The position numbers and the translations under genes are program-made. This document shows, piece after piece, positions 11,953 through 22,915 of a stretch of 64,000 nt of DNA. Within the stretch, counting starts at the first letter, position 1. Each line of letters begins with the position of its first letter. Where the stretch lies: contig NW_013546937.1 of the NCBI RefSeq assembly GCF_000711695.1, positions 17,352-81,351 of the forward strand. Direction: 5' to 3'. The notes below the pieces were generated by a model that saw nothing but the letters and a program-made list of their open reading frames with translations, searched no databases and was not told the origin of the DNA. The DNA is from Tilletiaria anomala UBC 951. Its lineage: Eukaryota; Basidiomycota; Exobasidiomycetes; Georgefischeriales; Tilletiariaceae.

Positions 11953-14760
11953 GGCTCGCTGTGCCTTCGCTGAGTATCAGCGTTGTTCCGCGTCAAGAAG
12001 CACACGCATCTTTCGATATCAAACAGCTTGCCCAACTTGCCGCCTTCGCGAGACTATATGCCGCTCTTTCGAAAGGTTGGCTATGATGCACTCCTAACTT
12101 TTTGACTGATTGACCCCGGCCCTAACTTCTCAGACGCGGCGATGAGCTGATCGAGCTACTCTGGTGGTGAGAGTGTAATAGCTGATGGAAGTCTATAGCA
12201 GAGAACGCAGCCGGTACTGTAACGGCATGTGCAATCATGTGTCACCTCGTAATGCCTCGGCTGCACGAGTCATAATCATTACGAGGACAACATGGTAGTC
12301 AATTTACACATGCAGACCCCTTTGTTGATGGTGATTGCTCACATATGCTCGCAAAGGCAAACGTGAGCTTTCAACTTAGTAGGTGGAAGTACCGCATGCA
12401 GCGATGCAAATGCGGATATGTACTCACATCACGCACAACCTTATTCGTTATTGCGTTGTGAAAGGACGGACAGGAGCACGTGCCCTCACATTCAGATTTG
12501 CTGTGGCATGGGCTCCACTTTCAGCATACACAGGAGGGTCTCCTTCTCACCCCATCACTCATGCTCAACTGTGGTATATGCACTTACATGTTCCTCAGAC
12601 ATCTATGAATCTAGCTATTATCCCCTGTCTTCATAAAGTGCATCTGCGCCTCTAGGGATGGGTCTACTGTGAAAGCCGACGGTCGCAACAATCGCACTTC
12701 ATAGGCGCAGTCGCAATTCGCAATCGTGAAATGAATATGTTGGTCATCTAGGTGTGTACGAGTATGTTTAGACGGTGTGTACACTGTACACGGTCAGCGA
12801 CAGAAGATGTCATTCGCTCCAATCTTTGCAGATGAAGCGATGGGACGAGTGTTAGAGAGTGGTACGCCATACGCCTTCGTTTTCTGGCCTGCCCGCTGCC
12901 TGCAATTGCGCGCCAACACCACAAATCGCCATTGTCCCGATCTAGTGTCAGAGGTCACTGGTGCGTCTTTTCTCCTGGATCCAAAAAGATCTGAAAAGAT
13001 CTGTGCCAGGCCCGCAAAAATCCAGCAATGCGCACTGGACCCTGGTGACGAAAGTTCCCTCTTGGCCCTTGTGGCTGGGCTGGCTTAGGCAACAGACTGG
13101 CGAAACAGACCATAGTGGTCTTGGGCAGCCCTAGACACGTCCTGGGCGTTGTTTTCCTTAGACCGCGGCTATCAGCATTCTCGCTCTTTAGGGCCCGCCA
13201 CCCCGCCAGTGAGTCCGCCAAGTCCCCCTCCCCCACGCCGGATCCTCACTTCTTCCATCTAGCAAGCAGCGCTTGCGGCTAGAGGGAAGGCTGGGAAGGG
13301 CTGCGCCTGAAGTATTTCAGTCTCTTATGCGTACAAGCTGCTGTCTATTTCAGAGCAAGTGCATCTCGGCATGATCACTTTACTCACCGACTAGCGAATG
13401 AAGACACCTCTGGGCAGGGGCGAGTTACTTGCGATTGTCTGCGGCTAAGATGCCTGTATTGCACATCGTCTCAAGAAGACTAAGCCCGGTTCTTCGTGCT
13501 CACAGCGGCATAGAGCTACGAATGCTAAGTGGGATTTGCTGACGAGAAAAGAGAATTATGTATGCAAGTGCGATACGAGTGCGGTGGGGTGGCCCATCTG
13601 GAGCGCACGGGCCGCCGCTCTGCCTGTTCTGAACTTTGCGAGCATTCGGCCAAGTCGCGACGAGAGGTCATGGCGCATGCTGAGGAGAGCCTGGATGAGC
13701 GGGCTACTGGAGGCACGCTCGCTTGGGCATCTGGAATCTGGAACATCTTGTCGGCGCCTTGGTTGTTGTCTGCTGATGGGTGCTGCCGTTCGCTGAAGGG
13801 AGGGCTAGTGAGTGTCAGTTGTCAGCTGCCCATGTAAGCTTGATTGATGCATATCAGCTGCCAGATGTCAGATATTCTCATAACATATTTACTACTTGAT
13901 GCTCGCATTAAACAGTTTCCCCGCAAGCATCCGCCAACACACCTACCAGGCTCTAGCACCCCCTTGCTCTCCTCGCACCTACGTCCAATTTGAATGGTAT
14001 GGGAGTTGCGACGAATGTGCAGAATACGATACAGGCGAGCAAAGACTTATGTACAGACTGATGATGCGACATTGGGATATTGCTTATTTTCCGAATACAT
14101 ATATTCTCTTTCGAGACTCCCAGCGATCTGGTCCTTTTGTTCGTTTATTTTGTTTGTCGTTGACTTATGAACAAAAAAGCCCCACGGACGGGAGCTCGGC
14201 TCTCGGCGACGCCCGGCTGCCCGCGGTACCCTTGCAGTAACGTGTGTAGTTTGTACATGATGCGCCTGATTCTGAAACCAGAATGACCCACCACAGCGGA
14301 AAGAGGCGAAAAGTGTGGAGTGCGGGGAACATATTGAAGCAAGAGTGACAATGGGCCAGCATCTAGATTCATTCGACTTTCTACAAATAGGAAACCACTT
14401 TGAAAAAAGAACTACTTTATGGGAACTTTTTGGTCATTGGTTCAAAACGTTGACATTCCTCAATTTGGGCTGGGGGATACTTCGGCGGTGGCAGCGAACT
14501 TCCCCTCTCGTTCATGCCGGCCCTCGACCCGTTCATCACAGATGTCTCTAATCGGGCTTCTTGAAGCGGCACTAGAAAGTATCGAAAACTGAAGACTCAG
14601 TCATAGGAAGGCAAGGGCGCACCCTAACGTGGGCGGAGACGCGGTCACGAAGCCATGTCATTGCGAGCGCCTCTCCTACGTGTGACAGCGGTAAACAGTC
14701 TGTGGCACGTATTTGCGTGTCGTACAAGGGCTGGCAACATAAGATGCTGATGATTCGTCG
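11953..14760. other. 2.8-kb gene-poor region
   Basis: Only short overlapping frames occur on both strands, none with family features, splice continuity or sustained codon bias. A short inverted repeat (CTCGTAATG..CATTACGAG) lies near 12247-12285. The region is less GC-rich than the flanking genes. It may hold a long upstream region for the Ser-rich gene, a non-coding RNA or decayed sequence; none can be supported from sequence alone. Confidence 0.45.
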
Positions 14761-15913
14761 TTAACCTTCCCTTGACGATTGCGACCTACGGAAGAGGTAG
14801 ATGAAGATTGCAACGACATTACCTCCCAGAGTACCAGCTAAAGCTCCTAGGACGCAAGGTGTCGGCCAGGCCTGAGGAGCATTGCATGAAATGGTGGAGG
14901 AAATATGGTCATGTGTCAGTGCTTCGCATGCAGTGTAGAGCTCGCATGGCTTGTTCACCTGCCAGGGACGGTTCCAGTCGAGTGCGAGTGCTGCAGACGA
15001 AAGCCAGGCTCCGAACAATGGCCCCACCGTAATGACGAGCAGCACTTTTTCCCTTGCGTTTGCCGGCCTGTAATATGAAAGAACGAAAGGCGTGAGCGAT
15101 GGGTGACGTTGCATTTTGGGAGAGCGACATGCGCACCAGGACGAGAAAATGCGCAGCCAGCTTTTGAAGTCCTCTCCGAGAATGTGCAGCGGTGCATACA
15201 AACCCAGAAGCGTTAGATGTGCAGCCAGCGTCAGTGTTGGTGTATATTGACTGTGATAAAAAAAGAGGCGATTAGTAGTGCAATCCACTGCTTCGGACAA
15301 ACCCTGCATGTAACTTACCCATTGACCGGTGCGCCGAAGAGCATGAGCAGCAGGAAACACAGCACAAGAGGTATGGGCAACGCGGTCGTCGTCAACACGA
15401 GACTCTGCAGTAGCAAAATGAGGAGTTTGAATGTCTCGCTACATCGGTCGCGACTTTCAGGAGACGCACCTCGGCTTGCTTCATAAGTCCCTGCTTCTTC
15501 TTGAGCTCCGTGATGCTCTCTCGCTTTTCAATTTTCTGGCCCACCTCCCACCACCATCGGAGTCTGCTAACGACCCAGCTCTGAATGACGAACACGCCTT
15601 TGAGTGCCTGGGTCATTTTTTGCGTCACCGCGGTGGGATCATGCTGATCTGGGGGGTTGAGCATGTCGTAAATACCCGAGTACAACGTCGGCCTGGGTCG
15701 GTCCAGAGAGCGCGAAAAGATGCCTTGCGGGATGTAGAGGACTGCAAGGACGAGGAGAGATGCCTGCAACAGGAGCAGCACCACGAGCTGGAAGGTATGG
15801 GCCGGCGCGCTCGGCACCTCTGTCACTTGCGCTGCGGCACCTGCCCTGCCAGCAGCAGTGGTGCCACCTCGAGCGCCTTTTCGAGGCATGTCTGGCAACC
15901 ACTGAAAGTGCAC
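14761..15913 (-). CDS. GPI11: GPI-anchor ethanolamine-phosphate transfer subunit PIG-F/Gpi11
   Basis: Five exons: 15913-15470, 15404-15319, 15250-15137, 15067-14959, 14871-14761, giving about 287 residues. All four introns are 65-87 bases and phases join exactly. The spliced C-terminal half carries the PIG-F pattern: LFGAPVNGQYTPTLTLAAHL, then PLFGAWLSSAALALDWNRPWQ joined to AWPTPCVLGALAGTLGGN, with several hydrophobic membrane segments. PIG-F is an ER membrane partner that stabilises the PIG-O and GPI7 enzymes adding phosphoethanolamine to the GPI core. A hydrophobic segment near residues 41-60 and a charged Lys/Glu stretch near 125-148 precede the core. A second ATG at 15889 (MPRKGARGG) is an alternative start. 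Confidence 0.88.
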
Positions 15914-16624
15914 GAAATACAGCCGACTTGGGAATGTGGCACCCTCTGTGTCATGAGCTGGAATATCAAAGGGAGTGCAGTTGGAGTCAACACCACAACC
16001 ATGCTTGTGCTCAGAGCGAAATCAGCCGTTGATCATCTTTCGAGTAGAAATCTGTGATCTCGCGTAGCCTAGTCAGGCGCCAGCCCGCCGAGTGCCGCAC
16101 CAACTGCCTGTAGTGGTTCGCAGCGCACGGTCGCCGCACCCGGGTCCCGAGAGTCAAGAACTTTCCGTCTGAAATCTGAATTGGCTCGAGTTGGACTGGG
16201 GTTCCACCGTTCCCCAGGGTTCAAAGCCTCGACCGCTACACAACCTTCAACCCTACATGTGAGGGGCAACAACATGCCTATGGGACGAAGGCGCAGAGCT
16301 GCGCAAATTGTGGCTTGCTTCGCTATCAAAATCTCTAGCATGTGATATTTCTGACTGCCTTACCTCTCCAAACGCCATCACAGGCGACAGTTCGTCATCG
16401 CACAGCTGACAGCACTCGAGCACTGCACGCCCGTCCATGCCCGTCCCGATGACATGTGGCCAGGCATTTTCACCAGGAAGAACAGGATGGCGAATGAGTT
16501 TTACATCATCCGCTGTGCATTCCACAACATCCGGGGTCAGAATCAGACCGTCATTCTGCTAGACCGCGAGCGGCGAGCTTACGTCGGTCGCACCTTCTGC
16601 ACTGGTCGTGAGCGGACATACATG

Positions 16625-16770
16625 ATTGAAAGTGCGGACTGCCTTATCGAAACAGCACACACACTGTACAAGTGACCGCTTTAATAGTGTGTCGCGCAGG
16701 GCCACGCACGCCGCCACGTGCTCGAAAGCACGGTCCTCGCGTTAGTCTAGGACACGAATCCAGCGTCTGC
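16625..16770 (+). repeat. Left arm of inverted repeat
   Basis: It begins near ATTGAAAGTGCGG and runs to near CAGCGTCTGC. It pairs with 17423-17570 in inverted orientation with few mismatches and one or two small gaps. Confidence 0.8.
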
Positions 16771-17422
16771 TCTAGGGCAGGGGAAGAGAGACTTGAGTTG
16801 GCCCGGAAACCAGGCAAATGCTGGGCCCCGGAAACAAAAACTTCCCGGAGCCCCCCCGTGAAGGCATTCCAGGAAGCGACTGCTCGAACTCGAGCTCCGG
16901 TAGCCCCGGAAAACTTCAATGTGATCACTTCCATATTTTGGTAGTATAGGTAGATAATCGGTTGGATCAGCTTCCACTATGCCTCCAAAGCATGGATCTT
17001 TGGGTTTTCGGCTCCCGGGAACCCCCGGAGGGGCTGGGAGAGCGGTCGGCCATACACGGTGATTTCCCGGGCCCCCTTCCGGTTCCCCGGTAACATCCCG
17101 AGGGCAAGGGGCTCAGAAGTTGCAGGGAATCTGAGGTTTCTGACAGGGGCGCAGACAGTGTCGGGGCTGGCCAACTCAAGAAGGGACAGTGGCAGAGTTG
17201 CACGATGATCGTCAGTAGCCATGGCACCCAGGTGTTCGACTTGAGTTTCTGCGCCACTTGCTTCCCACGAAACATGGAATGTTTACAGCGTACTTTGTTC
17301 AGGTCGATACCTGGCTGGAAGAGGGCAAATGCGATTCGAGTTATACGCCTGCAAGCCATGGCGACGCTAGGGATTCATGTAATTCTGCGACTGTCGCTTC
17401 TCACGCTTCGAGTGTCCTGCAT

Positions 17423-17570
17423 GCAGATGCCGGATTCCGGTCCCAGACTAACGCGAGGACTTTGCTTTCGAGCACGTGGCGGCGTGCGCGGCCCTGCGCG
17501 ACACACTATTAAAGCGGTCACTTGTACAGTGCGTATTCTGTTCCGAAAGAGAGCAGTCCGCACTCTCAAT
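17423..17570 (-). repeat. Right arm of inverted repeat
   Basis: Read as reverse complement it begins near ATTGAGAGTGCGG and ends near CGGCATCTGC. It mirrors the left arm. Confidence 0.8.
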
Positions 17571-18208
17571 GTATTTCCGATTGAGACTGGTGGAGATCTG
17601 TGGTTTCTACGCACGCTATGGCCTCCTGGAATGGGGCGTTGCGCTAGTGTATTGTTTGGCCAGTTGGCCATTGCCCACTAGACAGTGCATGGGCTTTGGA
17701 GCCTGAGGCTGAAGAAGTGGCGAGCCGCGAGATTCTTGGAAATACCAGCATTGGGAATCATGGAATCTGGCGCCGGGTACCTGACTATTGGCGTATCCTG
17801 CCTGATTCAGTGGATTTACCACTCACATCCATGTTTTTTTTTGATCTGGATGGCCAAACCCCTGCCGCATCTCTTGCCGCACTACCGGCGGCTCGAGGCA
17901 GACAATCTCGACTCACCGAGTCCCGCTTGGCCGCTTTGGTACGCGGCACGCGTCGGCACTTTTTGTTGAGTTGTCAGAGGTCGGAGAGTCGATGGGCAAA
18001 GACCGCAGGGGCAATCCTTTCGCGGCTGTTCGACAAACTCTCCATAGTCTCCGTCCATAAAGCAACCCGGCAACTTCCACCGTTCACCTTGCATCCGCTA
18101 CACTCAGGTCTCAATTCAACACGCGGCGCTTCCTTTCGCTAGCAGCGGGCCTCACCGCCTCATAGTCACACGCACTCTCATCGTCGCACACTCACCCGTC
18201 GCTTCAAC

Positions 18209-19004
18209 ATGTCTAATCAAGGATACTACGGAGGTCCGCCTCAGCAAGGTAGTGGGTACGTGAGTTTGCCTCCGTAGTTTCTTGCGCGCGGGCTGTTTGT
18301 TTTACCTAGAGCGCAACACTTACTTTTCTTGGCCTTGCTTGGGATCGCAAAGTATCCCCCTCAGCAAGATGGCTACCCTCAGCAGGGAGGCTACCCGCAG
18401 CAAGGCTATGGTGGCCCACAGGGTGGGTGCCAGTACCCATTCATGGGGGCGGAAAGCATGTGGACTGAGACTCATGGTCATTGCTGTCCTCGTACGTGCA
18501 GGATACCCGCAAGGCCAGCAAATGGGTATGACCCCGCTCCAGCAAAAGCAAGCCTCGGCCAAGGACAAGCACGGATGCTGCGGTCCTTGTGCTGCTTGCT
18601 GTGTACGTCCGTGCGAGAGTCCTCCAAATGTCTAGGGCCCCACACCAGATCTGTGCTGACTTCTGACCATCACCTCAAACACCTCAGCTTGGAGCATGTG
18701 CATGCTGCTGCTTGTGAGTTGCAAAAGGCGCTTTGCGCTCAACCTTGAAACTGACATTCTGCGCTCTTTCTGTGACTGCTTGTGACTGACCTGCTTTTAG
18801 GGAAGACATTGTGCGTCCCTTTGCTTTTGAGCACACCACTTCGAATGCAGAGCTGATGATGTGCCCCTATCTTGTCTTGTCAGTGCTGCGCCGAGGTTGG
18901 TCACCGTGACGTATTTGGAAGGCGTCTAGTGACTTTCAGGTGATTGATGAAGACATGATTTTCTTTTATTTTCCCCTCCACAGATGCTCGACTGTCTCTT
19001 CTAA
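18209..19004 (+). CDS. CYSTM-type cysteine-rich tail protein, seven predicted exons
   Basis: Proposed exons: 18209-18259, 18353-18422, 18502-18602, 18688-18713, 18801-18810, 18884-18895, 18984-19004, giving 96 residues with every phase closing. The product starts MSNQGYYGGPPQQ, continues with GYPQQ repeats and ends in a Cys cluster (GCCGPCAACC, LGACACCCLEDICCAE, MLDCLF). This is the layout of small eukaryotic CYSTM proteins: a Gly/Tyr/Gln/Pro-rich cytosolic part plus a Cys-rich membrane-inserted C-terminus, associated with the plasma membrane and stress tolerance. The model needs a 10-base and a 12-base micro-exon. If the last intron (GTTGGT donor) is not used, the reading frame ends near 18943 instead. 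Family call is firm, exact 3' structure less so. Confidence 0.72.
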
Positions 19005-19901
19005 ATCATATCAAAAACCGCATCATTTCATGCGATTCTCGACCTGGACTACTGCTCATGTACATTCAATCTTCTGTGATACATCGACATACATTCAACT
19101 GGAGTAGCCGCGCGTTAGCGAGCGCGCACGAAATACCAGTATGTTCAACAATATGATTGCTATCTTAAAAGTGCGTGAATTCGAGCTACTGCTCTCTTTG
19201 ATATACTCATATCGCCGTTCCTTAGGTAAGCCCTGACGTACATGAGAAGGTAAGGCAAAAGCTTTGGAACCGGTCTATTGCTGCTTTGTCCTCTGTATGT
19301 CACCCGGATGAGCCATTGGATAAGCATACAAGCCTGTACTTTGAACACCTCGTATGGAGTTGGAGGCTAGAGCTAGTGCTGCGCTCTCCCCCTGCACCGT
19401 CGTTGGATGAGATACACCTTGCATTTGGCGCATCATTCGGGGCAAACCTGGAGGATGGTCCTCAAAACTGCCCCCTTGCACGGCGACAACTGGCATACAT
19501 AGGAAGGATGCGTGAAGAATGCTGACAAGAGCAGCATTACAAATTCAAACCCGATAGCTGTTAATTGTGGCACCGTCGTAGCAAGATGTCGTCTCGTCAA
19601 AAACTACTTCACCCTCGTCGGTTCCCCGTCCGTGATGAGCGCGCATAAACTGGGGTTCGCCCCTAGTACTTTAATTTTTGAATATGAGTCACCCGCACAT
19701 AGGGTGGGCAGAGGTTAGCTTGGCATTGTCGACCAGACTGATGCTCTTGGCGACTCTTGCTGCGCTGATCTCTACCCTCTAAATACACAGATTGGTTGGT
19801 GAACTACGATGAATGTGAAAGCGGAGCGATACAGATCATCAAATGAAAAAACGAGGGATTGATTCCATGAGCTATAAGGGCATCTTGAATCTGTATTTCA
19901 A
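19005..19901. other. Intergenic region before tRNA-Trp
   Basis: It holds the 3' UTR of the CYSTM gene and sequence upstream of the tRNA. No supportable gene is visible. Confidence 0.5.
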
Positions 19902-20006
19902 GGTCGCCTGGCGCAGTTGGTAGCGCGTGAGATTCCAGCGATTCTTGTGATCAAACACGTAGAATTTGGTTCCTCAAGGTCATCCGTTCAAGTCGGGTGG
20001 CGATCA
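19902..20006 (+). tRNA. tRNA-Trp (anticodon CCA) with intron
   Basis: A full cloverleaf is visible. The acceptor stem GGTCGCC pairs with GGCGATC (one G-T), followed by discriminator A at 20006. The D stem is GCGC/GCGC and the A-box TGGCGCAGTTGG. The T arm is ATCCG-TTCAAGT-CGGGT. The anticodon CCA lies at 19935-19937 after T-T. A 32-base intron (about 19939-19970) follows base 37 and contains a TGG able to pair with the anticodon, as usual in pre-tRNA introns. The anticodon stem TGAGA/CCTCA has one A-C mismatch at 31-39. A run of seven T (20007-20013) gives the Pol III terminator. Confidence 0.9.
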
Positions 20007-20013
20007 TTTTTTT
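20007..20013 (+). terminator. Pol III terminator (T7)
   Basis: Seven consecutive T directly follow the tRNA-Trp discriminator base, the normal RNA polymerase III stop signal. Confidence 0.85.
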
Positions 20014-20576
20014 GGTGATCCTTTGGGCTTTTTTTTACATGAACACCACAAACTACATGCCGATCAAAACTTGCAGAGGCTCTTCGCAGGACGACACGTG
20101 CTAGTCGACTTGAAGAACTCGTCAACGCAAACGGATACGAGTCTAATTGCCTGCGTTGAGCAAGATGAGTTGTAATGTTGTAGACGCCGCCCGAAATATT
20201 TCTGAATGCAGGGTCTGCACGCCTGATCCCATGAGCCATGCGCCTCTCATACATTCGTGGCGTAAGTGGGCTCGTCCTTTCGAGGTACGAGGCTTAAGGC
20301 CGTGCCTGCAAGATGAACTTGTACTCTCGAGGACAAAAGGGCTGTTCGCCTCTATCGCAAAAACACTAGAGGGCGCAGTTCCCAATTCGCCTCATATTGT
20401 CAGGCCTGGTAGCACAAATGCCATGCAAACCAAGCGATTCTCAGAGCTGCGACTGTTGTCTTTCTAAATGCTCCGCCACGCTTGCTGATCATAGCATGAG
20501 ATCAGACACAAGCCAAATTCAACATTTCGCTAGTTGGACGCAAGTTGCAAGTTCATGGGAGCCGATATGTACGAGA
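20014..20576. other. Intergenic region between tRNA-Trp and RPN3
   Basis: It contains the 3' flank of RPN3. No coding or RNA feature is supported. Confidence 0.5.
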
Positions 20577-22492
20577 CTAGATCCAATCATCGTCTGAGTC
20601 ATCCATGTCAGCATCCGCAATCTCTTTTGCTAGCTCCCTCTCCCGTTCCCGCGCAGACGCAGCTTTGGCAAGTTCGGCCTTGTGGTAGTTGAGGGGATAG
20701 CGCATTGCCTACAGTAGTTATATAGGGGATGTTAGAATGAGCCTGCAAGCGCAACGTCTACCCAAATGGCTGCACGCACCTTAAGCGAGTCGTTATGCAG
20801 TTGCAAGCAGAAATTGATGCGCTGTTGAAACTGCACCTGTGGCTCGTTTGTCGCGTACACGTCCATCTTTTCCCTGCTCTCCATCCAGCCCTTTTCATGC
20901 TCAACTTTCGCCTCGATCACACCATCCCTAATCGCCTTGGCAACAATGTACTCTGCATCCTCCTCGCTCTCGAGGTGTAGCTTCTTTGTGATATCCTGGA
21001 GCGAGATGCGCGAGTAGGCCAGTGAGATCATGCGAATGCCAGTCTTAATGACATTGTGGCGCAGACGAAGGATGAGAGAGTAGGTCTTATCTTGGTGGAA
21101 AAGGCTCTCGTGACGCGACAGTGCCGACTGGAACAGATTCAGATCACCCACGCGGACAGCTGCGAAATAAACAAGCTCAGTGTTGGTGCTGTCACAGACG
21201 ATGTCACAGGCTATTCAAGACGATACTCACCCTGAACAATCTCAAGGTAGGGCGCAAGTGGTTTCTTGAGCGCGTCGATGCGGAAAATGCTGCGGTCTGG
21301 AATATCGCCCATGAGAAGCTCGACGACGACAAAGAACTTGTGCGCAGACTGCAAAAACCCGGCGGCGCTTTGGTATGGCATGGACACGGCGCCAGCCGCC
21401 GCGCTCGCAGTGGTCGTCGTCGGTTGTGGGGCACGGCGGATAGCTTGTTGCAGATGCGAGTGCGCCTCGGTGTAGTTGAGCTGCACGGCACGGATGCGAC
21501 CGACATAGTAGTCAAAGCGAGCGATCTGGCCATTGGAGGCCTGTGAACGCGGGAAGGGCGCGCGAGCAACCAGCTTGTCGGCTTGGTCGTAGAGGTTCGA
21601 CTCTACGAGATAGCATCGTAGCAGCAGGTTGATGATCGTCGCGGTCGTCTCTGCCTCATGACGCAGGGACGCAGTCCGGTGTTGAGCGAGCAAAAAGCCG
21701 CGCTCGCCAGCCAGAGCTTCGCCTTTACCGTCCTTGAGCTTGAGAAGCTCGACGCCACGCCCGATATAGTAGATGACCTTGGCGCCGAGAAGGTCCAAGC
21801 TGCGGCGGTTTGCGGCGACGATGTTCGCGAACGTGGAGCGTGCCAACGCAAGGGAGTCAGGAAGTTTGCTCGAGTCGAGCAAATAGATGGTGACAAGCAA
21901 GCTCAGATAGGCTTCCAGCTCCTGCGTTGCTTCAGGGATCGGCTGATGGGGCTGCTCGAATGGCTTCTTTTCCTTTTCCGCTTTCTTCTTGGGTTCGGCC
22001 TTGTCCTTGCTATCTGACTTGCCGTCTTTATCCTTCTTGTCCGCCTTGATGTCAGGGTCTACCGCCATGGCATCTGCATCTGCTGCCTTGCTAGCAGGAG
22101 TAGTTGGGGGAGGCGGTACATATGGCTCGGGAAGGACGGACAGGAGTTGAGTAGCAAGAGGCGAGCCTGAGGAAAGTGCACGCCATGCTCGTGTCAATCG
22201 CGAGCGGGCTCATAAGATGCTCCAAGTACTCACCTGGCTGGAGACCCTCCTTGACTGCCGTGGCGAGAACATTCGAGTAGAGCGTGAGACGCTTGCGGGT
22301 GTAAGGCAGTGTGCGCAATATCCTTGCCGTGAAGCGAGGCTCCATGTGTGTGACGCTGCGCTCAATCAATGCGAGGTTCTGGCGGAGCAGGACGAGCAGC
22401 TGAACCTGAGGGGGCGTCGTCGGCGCGGCCTCGCTGGCCGCCTTTTCCGGCGCTTTCGCGTCCGCTGCCTTCATTTCGGTGTCTGCGGACAT
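20577..22492 (-). CDS. RPN3: 26S proteasome regulatory subunit Rpn3 (PSMD3)
   Basis: Four exons: 22492-22234, 22166-21231, 21159-20780, 20708-20577, about 568 residues. The chain runs from [12 protein letters not shown] through a TPR/PCI-type helical region ([58 protein letters not shown]) to the PCI winged helix ([18 protein letters not shown]) and the C-terminal [25 protein letters not shown] and an acidic DDSDDDWI end. These are signature Rpn3 segments. Rpn3 is a lid subunit that positions Rpn11 and helps assemble the 19S particle in nucleus and cytosol. A Lys/Asp-rich charged insert occupies roughly residues 110-165. It is divergent from GPN3 with 423 bases between the starts. Confidence 0.95.
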
Positions 22493-22915
22493 GCTTGATT
22501 CTTATGATGCTTCCCGCGTGGACCTCACAGGCTCGAATGAACCGAGAGGCGGACATCAACAAGGTGACGTTATTGGGCCCGAGCTCGTCGCTTGCGCGGG
22601 AATGGGAAGTATGGGGAGAGAGGCAGACACAAGAGACGCGTCACTCGATAACTCTCCAGACTCAGAGGATTCCGCGTTCCGCCCCACCTCGAAAGGCCCC
22701 TTCGCAAGCTTTCGCAGGCAGAACAAGAGCTTGCCTTACAGGGAGGATCGAGTACACATGCAGGCTGTACATCTGACAAACCATAGCACGACGGCACAAG
22801 ACAAGATACAGTCTCAGTACAGCGGGAGCAGCTTAGGACTGGTCGAAGCGGACGAATTCATCTTTGGGCTTGGTGATTACATTGGAATTTTGGTTCGGAT
22901 CATCAAGGTGTCAGA
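22493..22915. promoter_or_regulatory. Shared divergent upstream region of RPN3 and GPN3
   Basis: The two start codons face away from each other over 423 bases, so promoters of both genes must lie here or overlap. I did not find a convincing proteasome-type control element (such as a GGTGGCAAA-like site). Confidence 0.45.

Larger units (their letters stand above)
16625..17570. mobile_element. Inverted-repeat element (~146-base arms), possible MITE or foldback remnant
   Basis: The segment 16625-16770 matches the reverse complement of 17423-17570. The match is nearly perfect over about 95 bases in the middle (from CACTGTACAAGTGACC through CGCGTTAGTCT) and degrades at both ends. The arms enclose about 650 bases with no supportable coding capacity. 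Arms this long around a non-coding core suggest a non-autonomous DNA transposon, a foldback element or a rearranged duplicate. No clear target-site duplication is visible at the edges, so element boundaries and class remain uncertain. Confidence 0.6.
15914..18208. other. Gene-poor region containing an inverted-repeat element
   Basis: No reading frame here shows a recognisable domain. Two frames, one on each strand (around 16644-16934 and 17205-17681), share a peptide stretch only because they lie on the two arms of the inverted repeat described separately. The last ~70 bases before 18209 are the presumed 5' UTR of the CYSTM gene. Confidence 0.5.

Noticed and set aside
12777-13837. Several 70-100 codon frames in the gene-poor region
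   Set aside because: They overlap on both strands, have no family motifs and no splice continuity; length is within chance.
16644-17681. Two frames on opposite strands sharing an RARGGVRGPARHTIKAV-type peptide
   Set aside because: The shared peptide is explained by the inverted-repeat arms; neither frame has flanking coding features.
18896-18943. CYSTM reading frame continuing without the last intron
   Set aside because: The spliced end MLDCLF fits the family better; the alternative is noted in the gene entry.
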